DNA of 8,401 nt from an uncultured delta proteobacterium (GTDB lineage Bacteria > Myxococcota_A > Bradymonadia > REDH01), in contig CAIWGR010000569.1 in NCBI GenBank assembly GCA_903912275.1, forward strand, positions 1 through 8,401, read 5' to 3'. The notes beneath the pieces were generated by a model, which was given only the letters and a program-made list of their open reading frames with translations, ran no database searches and had not been told where the DNA came from. Below, in pieces: positions 1 to 5,391 of this stretch; the first letter of the stretch is position 1; the number at the start of each line of letters is the position of its first letter. The position numbers were made by a program, and so were the translations under genes.

Positions 1-59
1 CACTGCTCGGCCCGCGTGAAGATGGTATTGTCGCTGGGGGCGCCGACGTTCTGGCTCAT
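1..59 (-). CDS. N-terminus of an unidentified protein (partial, runs off the left edge)
   Basis: On the minus strand an ATG at 59-57 opens a frame that stays open to the window edge, reading MSQNVGAPSDNTIFTRAEQ (19 codons plus two bases). A good ribosome binding site, GGAG, lies at 70-67 on the same strand, 7 nt before the ATG. That supports this start more than the short frame does. No domain can be recognised from 19 residues, and there is no signal peptide at this end. The gene is divergent from the exported protein that starts at 259, leaving about 200 bp for two promoters. Existence of the gene is probable; its function is unknown. Confidence 0.55.
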   Translation of the reverse strand, partial: MSQNVGAPSDNTIFTRAEQ

Positions 60-167
60 GATGATGCTCCGGAGGCAACCAGACGGTTGACGGCCTGCTC
101 CCTCGCACAATCCGATTGAGGATGCGAGTGCGATCGTGCGCTCTCTTGAAGGGAGGACCTCGGGACG

Positions 168-185
168 TGCATCGAACCCGATGCA
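168..185. repeat. Short perfect inverted repeat (hairpin) in the leader of the next gene
   Basis: TGCATCG at 168-174 and CGATGCA at 179-185 are perfect reverse complements separated by the 4-base loop AACC, and G167/T186 could add a G-U pair. As RNA this is a 7-8 bp stem with a tetraloop, ending 73 nt before the ATG at 259. No T-tract follows, so it does not look like an intrinsic terminator. It may be an operator, an mRNA 5' stabilising hairpin, or chance. Confidence 0.35.
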
Positions 186-245
186 TAAGTGGCGCTCGCC
201 GCCGTTCTATGGTGAAGGAGGGCAACGGCCCGTGTTTTCGGAAAA

Positions 246-253
246 GGGAGGAG
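246..253 (+). promoter_or_regulatory. Ribosome binding site that fixes the start at 259
   Basis: GGGAGGAG ends 5 nt before the ATG at 259. This strong Shine-Dalgarno sequence, with a signal peptide immediately after the ATG, selects 259 over the upstream in-frame GTG at 136. Confidence 0.75.
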
Positions 254-258
254 CGACG

Positions 259-1377
259 ATGAGAGAGCAGCTGAAGCGTTTTGTGAAGGCGTTGGTTCTT
301 GGCGCAGGTCTCTGTCTGGCTGCTGCCTCGGCCTCGGCAGAGGAGGTCGCGCCCGCCTCGGATGGGACGAACTGCGAGCAGGCCGGCGCGAATGGCTGCT
401 GGACCGAGATTGGGCGGCGGCTTGGCGCGGCTGAGTTCGAGGGTGTGCGTGAGCTGGCCGGTGAGTTTCGCCGCCTCTACCCCGTTGATCAGCGGGCCCA
501 GATGGCCGCCGCCCTCGCCCGCCTCACCGAGCCCGAGCTGAGCGACAACAAAGAGGCCAAGATTACCCGGCAGCCGGGTCGTGTGGAGGTCGTGACCACC
601 GCCTCGCTCTACGGTGCTGGCCTTGGCGGCCAGCTCGCCAATGCAATCAACGCCGATGGCAGCGTCGCCCCGCTTATCGTCGTGGTTGGTCTTGGTGCCG
701 GCCTCGCGGGTTCTATCTTGGCCACGCAGGACAAGACCATCTCGGAGGCGCAGGCACGGCTGCTCTCGACCGGCATCATCTTCGGCTATGTTCTCACGGC
801 CGAGGGGCTCCTTGCCTTCGCTCAGGACACCGGGAACTTCAACGGATCGATGGCGCTTGGTTCGCTCGTTGGCGCCGCGGTCGGCACCAAGCTGGCGATG
901 GAGTTTCCCAACATGAAGCTGGGTGATGTCTCGCTCGTGAACTCCACCGCCGTCATTGGCGTCATCGGCACCCTGCTCGGCACGGTCGTGCTGCTCGGCG
1001 AGGACGTCAAGGATGTGGACTTCCCGACGGTGCTGCTCGGTGCGACGGTGGCCTCCACCGGCGCTGGCATCGCGCTCGCCCACAAGTGGGACATCACGAG
1101 TGGCCGCATCACCCTCATCAACCTCGGCGGCATCGCCGGCCTGCTCGCCGGCGGCGCAGTACTGGCACTCGGCGGGGATTCCATGAATGCCCGCAGCGGC
1201 GCGGCAATCGAACTCGGCGCAGGCATCGCCGGCCTGGCCTCAGCGGCCTACCTCACCCGCGACAACGAGAGCGCCTCGCTCGGGCTGCCGGGCAAGGGGG
1301 TCGCCTCGGTGGCCCCGACCGTCTTCCACGACGGCAAGCAGAGCTACCCCGGCCTCATGCTGGCGGCCACCTGGTAG
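259..1377 (+). CDS. Exported glycine-rich hydrophobic protein of unknown function
   Basis: This 372-residue protein starts with a classic Sec signal peptide: basic MREQLKRFVK, a hydrophobic core at about 11-23, and likely cleavage after ASA at residue 27. Next comes a soluble segment (about 28-105) with two cysteines eight residues apart (C39 and C47) that could form a disulfide, and a helical charged part rich in Arg, Glu and Ala. From about residue 115 to 350 there are six or seven hydrophobic Gly/Ala-rich stretches of about 20 residues, such as IVVVGLGAGLAGSIL and INLGGIAGLLAGGAVLALGG, separated by short polar turns. This could be a multi-span membrane domain or glycine-zipper helices. The tail has Pro and aromatic residues and ends in LMLAATW. 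The pattern recalls uncharacterised Gly-rich exported proteins of Myxococcota, but I cannot name a family and propose no function. It is monocistronic by appearance: it faces a convergent gene 15 bp downstream. Confidence 0.8.
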   Translation: MREQLKRFVKALVLGAGLCLAAASASAEEVAPASDGTNCEQAGANGCWTEIGRRLGAAEFEGVRELAGEFRRLYPVDQRAQMAAALARLTEPELSDNKEAKITRQPGRVEVVTTASLYGAGLGGQLANAINADGSVAPLIVVVGLGAGLAGSILATQDKTISEAQARLLSTGIIFGYVLTAEGLLAFAQDTGNFNGSMALGSLVGAAVGTKLAMEFPNMKLGDVSLVNSTAVIGVIGTLLGTVVLLGEDVKDVDFPTVLLGATVASTGAGIALAHKWDITSGRITLINLGGIAGLLAGGAVLALGGDSMNARSGAAIELGAGIAGLASAAYLTRDNESASLGLPGKGVASVAPTVFHDGKQSYPGLMLAATW

Positions 1378-1392
1378 CCTGCAGCGCGCGGG

Positions 1393-1893
1393 CTACTTCG
1401 TCCGCGGACCGATGAGCCAGGTGGCGATGGCGGTGGCGACGACGTCGCCCGCCTCGTCCTTGATATCGACCGTGAGCGCATACTCGGTGCGCTCGCTGGT
1501 CGCCGGGATCTCGGGAGAGCACTCGGCCGTGAGGGTGCCGCGCGCCTTCTTCTTGTACTCGATGGAGAGCTTGGAGAGGATGCCTCGGGCGTCGGCCGGA
1601 ATGCCGTACATCATGGCGACGCCGCTCGCGACCTCGGCCAGGTTCATGAGCGCGATGGCGTGGATGGAGTCGAGGTGGTTGCGGACGGCGCGGCGGTCTT
1701 TGAGCTGCACCTTGGCGTAGCCGTGGCGGATCTCGAGCACCTCGGCGCCGATGGAGCCGGTGTAGGGTGCGGCCTGGCCGAGCAGCGCGGAGAAGATCTT
1801 GTTGCCTGCAGGCACGCGGGTGAGCGTGTCCCAGGCCGTCTTGAAGCCGGCGCTGGAGGTGAAATCGAGGTTCTTCAGGGAGGGAAGGGCCAT
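1393..1893 (-). CDS. Hotdog-fold protein, DUF4442 / PaaI-like thioesterase family
   Basis: The 166-residue protein has no signal peptide and is presumably cytoplasmic. Its size and layout match single-domain hotdog proteins. A short N-terminal lead (1-40) precedes the core, with strand-like EVLEIRHGYAKVQLKDRRAV at 51-70. Then comes the family-like motif NHLDSIHAIALMNLAEVASG (72-91), which forms the start of the long central helix where related thioesterases place their acyl-thioester site. The closing strands include ILSKLSIEYKKKARGTL, YALTVDIKDEAGDVVATA and ATWLIG. N72, H73, D75 and H78 are candidate functional residues. Hotdog proteins of this type act on, or bind, acyl-CoA or acyl-carrier thioesters; the substrate cannot be told here. 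The gene starts 24 bp after the stop of the upstream M3 peptidase gene on the same strand, so the two are probably co-transcribed. The ribosome binding site is weak (GAG about 7-10 nt upstream), which suits translational coupling. Assignment to the fold is firm; enzymatic activity is inferred. Confidence 0.82.
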   Translation of the reverse strand: MALPSLKNLDFTSSAGFKTAWDTLTRVPAGNKIFSALLGQAAPYTGSIGAEVLEIRHGYAKVQLKDRRAVRNHLDSIHAIALMNLAEVASGVAMMYGIPADARGILSKLSIEYKKKARGTLTAECSPEIPATSERTEYALTVDIKDEAGDVVATAIATWLIGPRTK

Positions 1894-1917
1894 GGGATCG
1901 CTCGGGTGCGTGAGGGC

Positions 1918-3603
1918 CTAGAGGCCGAGGACGGTTGCGGCCTCTTGGGTTACATCGGAGAGGCAGCCCTCATCGAAGGGCGAGATGAGGCCGGCCGAGC
2001 GGGCCAGCGACTGGAAGGGTAGCGAGCCGCCCCGCTTGCAGAGGGCCACGTAGTCTTCGAGCGACTTGGCGTAGTCCTGCTTGCTCTTCACCCAGAACTG
2101 CAGCGCGCAGCACTGCGCGAGCGTGTAGTCGATGTAATAGAAAGGCGAGAGGTAGATGTGGCGCTGGGCCTGCCAGAGGCCGCCTTTGCTGGTGTAGCCG
2201 AGGTCGCCGTGCTGGCGCCAAGGCAGGTAGGTCTCTTCCATCTTGCGCCACATCGCGTGCCGCTCGGCCGGAGTGGCCTCGGGGTTCTCGTAGACCAGGT
2301 GCTGGAAGTGATCGACGGCGACGCCGTAGGGGATGAAGAGGATGGACTCGACGAGGTGGACGCGGTCGAACCGGGCCGCATCTTCGCCGAAGAACTTCTC
2401 GATGAAGGGCATGGCGAGGAACTCGAGGCTCATCGAGTGGATCTCGGCGCCCTCGTAGGTGGGCCAGTGGTAGTCGATGAGCGGCTGGTTGCGGCTCGAC
2501 CAGGTCTGGAAGGCGTGGCCCATCTCGTGGGTGAAGACCTCGGAGTCGTGCTTGGTGCCCGTGAAGTTGGCGAAGATGAAGGGCACGCCGTGGTCAGGCA
2601 GGCTGGTGCAGAAGCCGCCGGGCGACTTGCCGTCGCGGGTGTCGAGGTCGAGGAGCTCACGCTCGTTCATCTCGCGGAAGAGGGCGGCGATCTCGGGGTG
2701 CATGCCGTCGAACATCTCCTGCGCCCGCTCGACCATCCAGGCCCGGTCGCCCTTGGGCGCGGGGTTACCGCCGAGGTCGTGCAGCGGCTCGTCCCAGAGG
2801 TGGAGGGAGTCGAGGCCGAGGCGCTTTGCCTGCTCTGCGCGGATGCGGCTGGCGAGGGGAACGACCTTCTCGCGCACCTCCTTGCGGAAGCGCTCTACGT
2901 CGGCGGCGGTGTAGTCGACGCGGGCCATGCGGGCGTAGCCGAGGCCGATGTAGTTCTCGTAGCCCAGGGTGCGGGCCATCTTGGTGCGGAGCTTGACCTG
3001 CCGGTCGTAGATGTCGTCGAGCGCGGCGCCGTTGGCCTCAAACCAGGCCCACTTGGCGGCCTGGGCCTCGTGGCGTGTGTCGCGGTCGGCGCTCGAGGCA
3101 TACGTGGCGATGCTGGAGAGATTGAGCGTGAGGTCGCGGAAGGGGAAGCGGGCGGCGCCGGTGAGCTCGGTGTACTCGGCATCGAGGCGGCTCTCGGCGA
3201 TGAGGTCGTCTGCGATGGCGGGCTCGAAGGAGGCGAGGGCGCTCTTCCAGAGAGCAAAGGCCTGGGCACCGTAGGTGGCTTCGAGTTCGGCCCGGAAGGG
3301 GCTCTCGAGCAGGAGCCGCTTGAGCGAGACCTCCTGTTCGGTGAGTGCGGGTGCCATCTCGTCGGCGGCCTCACGGGCGGCCTTGAAGTCGGCGTTGGTG
3401 GTGTCCTGGTTGTAACGGACCTGCACGAGCGAGGACCAGGTGTCGATCCCGCTGCGGAGTTCATTCCAGTCGCGGATGACGGCGCTCTGGTCGGCAGCGG
3501 CGGTGGCGCCGCTCAGCCGGGCGGCAAGCGCCTCATACTGTGCGACGACGGTCTCGAGCACCGGAGTGACGGCCTGCATTTCGGAGAGCTTCAACTTGGA
3601 CAT
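1918..3603 (-). CDS. M3 family oligoendopeptidase (PepF-like zinc metallopeptidase)
   Basis: The 561-residue cytoplasmic protein has no signal peptide and is typical in length for the M3B/PepF branch, which cleaves short peptides of roughly 5-20 residues. The zinc site is clear: HEMGH at residues 359-363 (two His ligands and catalytic Glu360). Glu387 in YEGAEIHSMSLEF is the expected third ligand, and Glu394 lies seven residues on, as in thimet oligopeptidase relatives. The stretch GGFCTSLPDHGVPFIFANF just before the zinc motif is characteristic of the family. PFYYIDYTLAQ at about 487-497 supplies the tyrosines that bind substrate and stabilise the transition state. The N-terminal half (1-180) is the helical PepF-type lid domain. 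I chose the ATG at 3603 (MSKLKLSEM); a GTG at 3615 would add four residues but has no ribosome binding site. The gene is first in a probable operon with the hotdog gene and is divergent from the lipoprotein gene at 3756. Confidence 0.93.
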   Translation of the reverse strand: MSKLKLSEMQAVTPVLETVVAQYEALAARLSGATAAADQSAVIRDWNELRSGIDTWSSLVQVRYNQDTTNADFKAAREAADEMAPALTEQEVSLKRLLLESPFRAELEATYGAQAFALWKSALASFEPAIADDLIAESRLDAEYTELTGAARFPFRDLTLNLSSIATYASSADRDTRHEAQAAKWAWFEANGAALDDIYDRQVKLRTKMARTLGYENYIGLGYARMARVDYTAADVERFRKEVREKVVPLASRIRAEQAKRLGLDSLHLWDEPLHDLGGNPAPKGDRAWMVERAQEMFDGMHPEIAALFREMNERELLDLDTRDGKSPGGFCTSLPDHGVPFIFANFTGTKHDSEVFTHEMGHAFQTWSSRNQPLIDYHWPTYEGAEIHSMSLEFLAMPFIEKFFGEDAARFDRVHLVESILFIPYGVAVDHFQHLVYENPEATPAERHAMWRKMEETYLPWRQHGDLGYTSKGGLWQAQRHIYLSPFYYIDYTLAQCCALQFWVKSKQDYAKSLEDYVALCKRGGSLPFQSLARSAGLISPFDEGCLSDVTQEAATVLGL

Positions 3604-3668
3604 GGCGCGACTCACTGCGGTCGGAGAGGGGGAGCAGCAAGGTAGGGGAAGGGGGCGCGGTTGGTCAA

Positions 3669-3680
3669 CGGTCGCGACCG
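3669..3680. promoter_or_regulatory. Perfect 12-bp palindrome, candidate operator
   Basis: CGGTCGCGACCG is a perfect dyad. It is flanked by AA on the left and GTT on the right, so the symmetry nearly extends as AACGGTCGCGACCGGTT with a one-base offset. It sits midway in the divergent gap, 66 bp from the peptidase ATG and 76 bp from the lipoprotein ATG, where a dimeric repressor could control both genes. A GC-rich window of this size is expected to contain a few such 12-mers by chance, so only its position makes it interesting. Confidence 0.3.
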
Positions 3681-3743
3681 GTTCGGCTGGAAAGGGGCGT
3701 GCTGCCGGAGTAGAGGCGGGAGCTGGCCTGCGCGATGCGGGCT

Positions 3744-3753
3744 GGAGGAGGAG
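3744..3753 (+). promoter_or_regulatory. Ribosome binding site deciding the lipoprotein start
   Basis: GGAGGAGGAG lies directly before the ATG at 3756, its first GGAGG 7 nt upstream. An in-frame ATG at 3735 would add seven residues (MRAGGGA), but the ribosome binding site lies inside that extension. The start at 3756 also gives a standard-length lipoprotein signal peptide. Confidence 0.75.
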
Positions 3754-3755
3754 CG

Positions 3756-5222
3756 ATGCGTCGAACAGTCTGTGTGTTTGGTTTGACGATGTTGGTGGCG
3801 AGCGCGCTCGTCGGCTGCGGCAAGAAGGAGGCGGTGCGCCCGGCGCCCGAGGCCCCCGCTCCGTCGGAGGGTTCGGCCGCGGCGCCTGCGAAGCCCGAGG
3901 CTGCGAAGCCGGAGGAGGTGGTGCGCCCGCCGCACGAGCAGCCGCCGACAGCGGTGCAGTGGGATGCGCCCGCCGTGACAGGCGACTGGGCCGGCTATCT
4001 CGGTGGTCCGACCCGGTCGGGTCGCCGCGAAGTTGCGCCCATCACCACGCCGGTGATCGCCTGGTCGGCCCAGGTGGGCATCCAAGGTTACGCCAACACG
4101 GTGCTGACCTCGGGCGACACCATCTTCCTCGGTTCGCAGGGTGAGTTCTGGAACAAGGCCGACAAGTCCGACAGCGTCATTGCGCTCCGAGCCGCAGATG
4201 GCCGCCAGATCTGGCGGGTACCGACCGACAGCGACGTGAACGGCACGATGCTGGCCAAGGATCTCGTCATCGCCGTGACCGACAGCGGCACGGTCTATGC
4301 GATCCAGCGCACCTCAGGTGAGATCAAGTGGCAGCTCGGCGCCGAGTGCGGCATGCAGCATCCGCCCGTGCAGGTGGGCGACGAGCTGGTCTTCACCCGT
4401 GAGGAGGGTGTTACGACGGTATCGCTCGAGACGGGCAAGATCGTCGACGCGCTCACGGCCTGCCGCCGGAGCCAACGCACCGCAATCTCCGCGGCCGATG
4501 GTGTGGTCTATGCGGTGCATCCCCGCGAAGGGCTCATGGCCTACGCTGCCGGCAAGCCGCTCTGGAAGCTCGAGCGGCCCGATCCGGAGCTCACGGGCTT
4601 CACCGCGTGGCAGCCGCCCTACGTGGGCAAGGAGCTGCTCCTGCAGACCTTCCAGCGCTGGTCCTTCAAGACCGAGTCGGGAGCGCGGTCGTTCGAGCCG
4701 GCGATGGTGGCGGTCTGGCGCGACAACGGCCAGGTGGCCTGGGCCGCGCGGGTCAACAGCCCGGAGCTGGCCAACAAGCAGGGCAACCTGCCGGGCGACG
4801 CCCACTACAAGCAGCCGCCCTATGTTGCAGATGGCAGCCTCTTCGCGGTTTCAGGCAACGGCGGCTTCCTGCAGTCCTTCAGCCTGCTCGACGGAACCCG
4901 CACGGGCGAGCTGGCCTTCTCGGACTGCCGCAGTCGGCAGTTCGGCGGCATCGCCGGCGCAACGGGTGTGGGCTACCTGACCCGCCACGACGGGGTCGTC
5001 TACGCCTTCTCCACCCGCGACATGAAGTGGCTCTGGACCCGCTCGCTCGGCCTGCACGCAGTGGCGGGCGGTAAGACCACCCACTATCAGGCGCCGTCTG
5101 GTTGCAGCCCCGAGCCGCAGGATGGGAGCGCGCTCTTCGCGGCGCCGACCATCGGCGAAGATGGCACGCTCTACGTGGGCACAGCCGACGGCTGGCTCTA
5201 CGCGATCCGTCAGGCGCCCTAG
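3756..5222 (+). CDS. Beta-propeller lipoprotein with PQQ-like repeats
   Basis: The 488-residue protein begins with a lipoprotein signal peptide: MRR, a hydrophobic core and the lipobox LVGC, with lipidated Cys at residue 21. Glycine follows the Cys, so there is no Asp+2 inner-membrane retention signal and outer-membrane sorting is likely. Residues about 24-66 form a Pro/Ala/Glu-rich tether. The rest (about 77-486) is a beta-propeller of seven or eight PQQ-like blades. Each has the pattern of a short strand, Y/IAL or YAI, a turn with DG/TG, then W: for example SVIALRAADGRQIWRV, GTVYAIQRTSGEIKWQL, DGVVYAFSTRDMKWLWTRS and the terminal DGTLYVGTADGWLYAIR. The first strand contains WAGYLGGPTRSGR, common before such propellers. 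Four further cysteines (C198, C236, C391, C450) may form disulfides. No quinoprotein dehydrogenase active-site set is evident, so I read it as a binding or scaffold protein, loosely like BamB in build, not an enzyme. It is probably transcribed alone, with a hairpin region downstream. Confidence 0.88.
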   Translation: MRRTVCVFGLTMLVASALVGCGKKEAVRPAPEAPAPSEGSAAAPAKPEAAKPEEVVRPPHEQPPTAVQWDAPAVTGDWAGYLGGPTRSGRREVAPITTPVIAWSAQVGIQGYANTVLTSGDTIFLGSQGEFWNKADKSDSVIALRAADGRQIWRVPTDSDVNGTMLAKDLVIAVTDSGTVYAIQRTSGEIKWQLGAECGMQHPPVQVGDELVFTREEGVTTVSLETGKIVDALTACRRSQRTAISAADGVVYAVHPREGLMAYAAGKPLWKLERPDPELTGFTAWQPPYVGKELLLQTFQRWSFKTESGARSFEPAMVAVWRDNGQVAWAARVNSPELANKQGNLPGDAHYKQPPYVADGSLFAVSGNGGFLQSFSLLDGTRTGELAFSDCRSRQFGGIAGATGVGYLTRHDGVVYAFSTRDMKWLWTRSLGLHAVAGGKTTHYQAPSGCSPEPQDGSALFAAPTIGEDGTLYVGTADGWLYAIRQAP

Positions 5223-5223
5223 C

Positions 5224-5266
5224 GGCGCAACCGGTGTGAGCGTCGTCACGGCCCGAACGTTGCGCC
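5224..5266. repeat. Inverted repeat immediately after the lipoprotein stop codon
   Basis: GGCGCAAC at 5224-5231 is the exact reverse complement of GTTGCGCC at 5259-5266. The 27-base interval contains a smaller nested stem, GTGA (5236-5239) with TCAC (5246-5249). The outer arm begins two bases after the TAG stop. No T-tract follows, so it may protect the mRNA 3' end, assist factor-dependent termination, or be a protein-binding site. Confidence 0.4.
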
Positions 5267-5279
5267 AACCCGCGGCCTG

Positions 5280-5317
5280 GATTCTCGCGCCATTGTCGCG
5301 GGAATCATGATCCTTTT
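5280..5317 (+). terminator. Probable intrinsic terminator of the lipoprotein gene
   Basis: GATTCTCGCG (5280-5289) pairs with CGCGGGAATC (5297-5306) over ten consecutive positions, nine Watson-Crick and one G-U, around the 7-base loop CCATTGT. A short T-run (TTTT, 5314-5317) follows seven bases after the stem. The stem is strong, but the T-run is short and displaced, so termination may be partial. The palindrome ATCATGAT (5304-5311) overlaps its right edge. Position after the lipoprotein gene and before a separately translated gene supports a terminator. Confidence 0.5.
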
Positions 5318-5380
5318 GCCAGATCGCAAGGGGTGTTAGCGACGGCGCCAACTGAATGTGTGCCGGCGGTAAGGCTGGTC

Positions 5381-5386
5381 GAGGAG
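5381..5386 (+). promoter_or_regulatory. Ribosome binding site of the beta-helix gene
   Basis: GAGGAG ends 5 nt before the ATG at 5392 and selects it over an in-frame GTG at 5356. The signal peptide begins exactly at 5392. No clear promoter is visible between the hairpin at 5280-5306 and this site; TTGCCA at 5316-5321 resembles a -35 box but lacks a properly spaced -10. Confidence 0.7.
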
Positions 5387-5391
5387 TCCCC

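Larger units (their letters stand above)
60..258. promoter_or_regulatory. Divergent intergenic region upstream of the exported glycine-rich protein
   Basis: These 199 bases separate two divergently transcribed genes and should carry both promoters. I could not find a convincing sigma70-type promoter: TTGACG at 87-92 resembles a -35 box, but the nearest -10-like hexamer (CACAAT, 106-111) is only 13 nt away. The region holds the ribosome binding sites of both flanking genes and a compact inverted repeat at 168-185. A GTG at 136 is in frame with the downstream gene, but the predicted extension lacks export features and would bury the signal peptide, so I treat 136-258 as untranslated. Confidence 0.4.
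3604..3755. promoter_or_regulatory. Divergent promoter region between the peptidase and lipoprotein genes
   Basis: This 152-bp gap lies between two divergently transcribed genes and must hold promoters for both, or a shared control site. I found no confident -35/-10 pair, as expected for such GC-rich DNA. Its one structured element is the palindrome at 3669-3680, listed separately. The minus-strand start at 3603 has only a weak upstream GAG, while the plus-strand start at 3756 has a very strong ribosome binding site. Confidence 0.45.

Noticed and set aside
87..111. A possible sigma70 promoter, TTGACG with CACAAT.
   Set aside because: The 13-nt spacing is too short and the -10 match is weak.
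165..190. A tRNA T-arm look-alike on the minus strand (GGGTTCGATGC).
   Set aside because: No acceptor stem, anticodon arm or D arm can be built around it; it is simply the strand complement of the hairpin at 168-185.
136..258. A 41-residue N-terminal extension of the glycine-rich protein from a GTG at 136.
   Set aside because: The strong ribosome binding site at 246-253 and the signal peptide starting at 259 both favour the later start; the extension has no export or domain character.
1387..1406. A small stem (CGCGG with CCGCG) at the convergent gene ends as a bidirectional terminator.
   Set aside because: It has only five firm pairs, a 10-base loop and no T-tract, and most of it lies inside the hotdog coding sequence.
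3604..3615. A GTG start at 3615 for the peptidase.
   Set aside because: It has no ribosome binding site and adds only MSRA; the ATG at 3603 gives the usual family length.
2158..3645. A 495-codon open frame on the plus strand opposite the peptidase gene.
   Set aside because: It is antisense to a textbook M3 peptidase with an HEMGH site; the translated product is Gly/Val/Glu/Leu-rich and motif-free.
5316..5340. A possible promoter for the beta-helix gene, TTGCCA with GTTAGC.
   Set aside because: The spacing is about 13 nt, and no better -10 exists at 16-18 nt.
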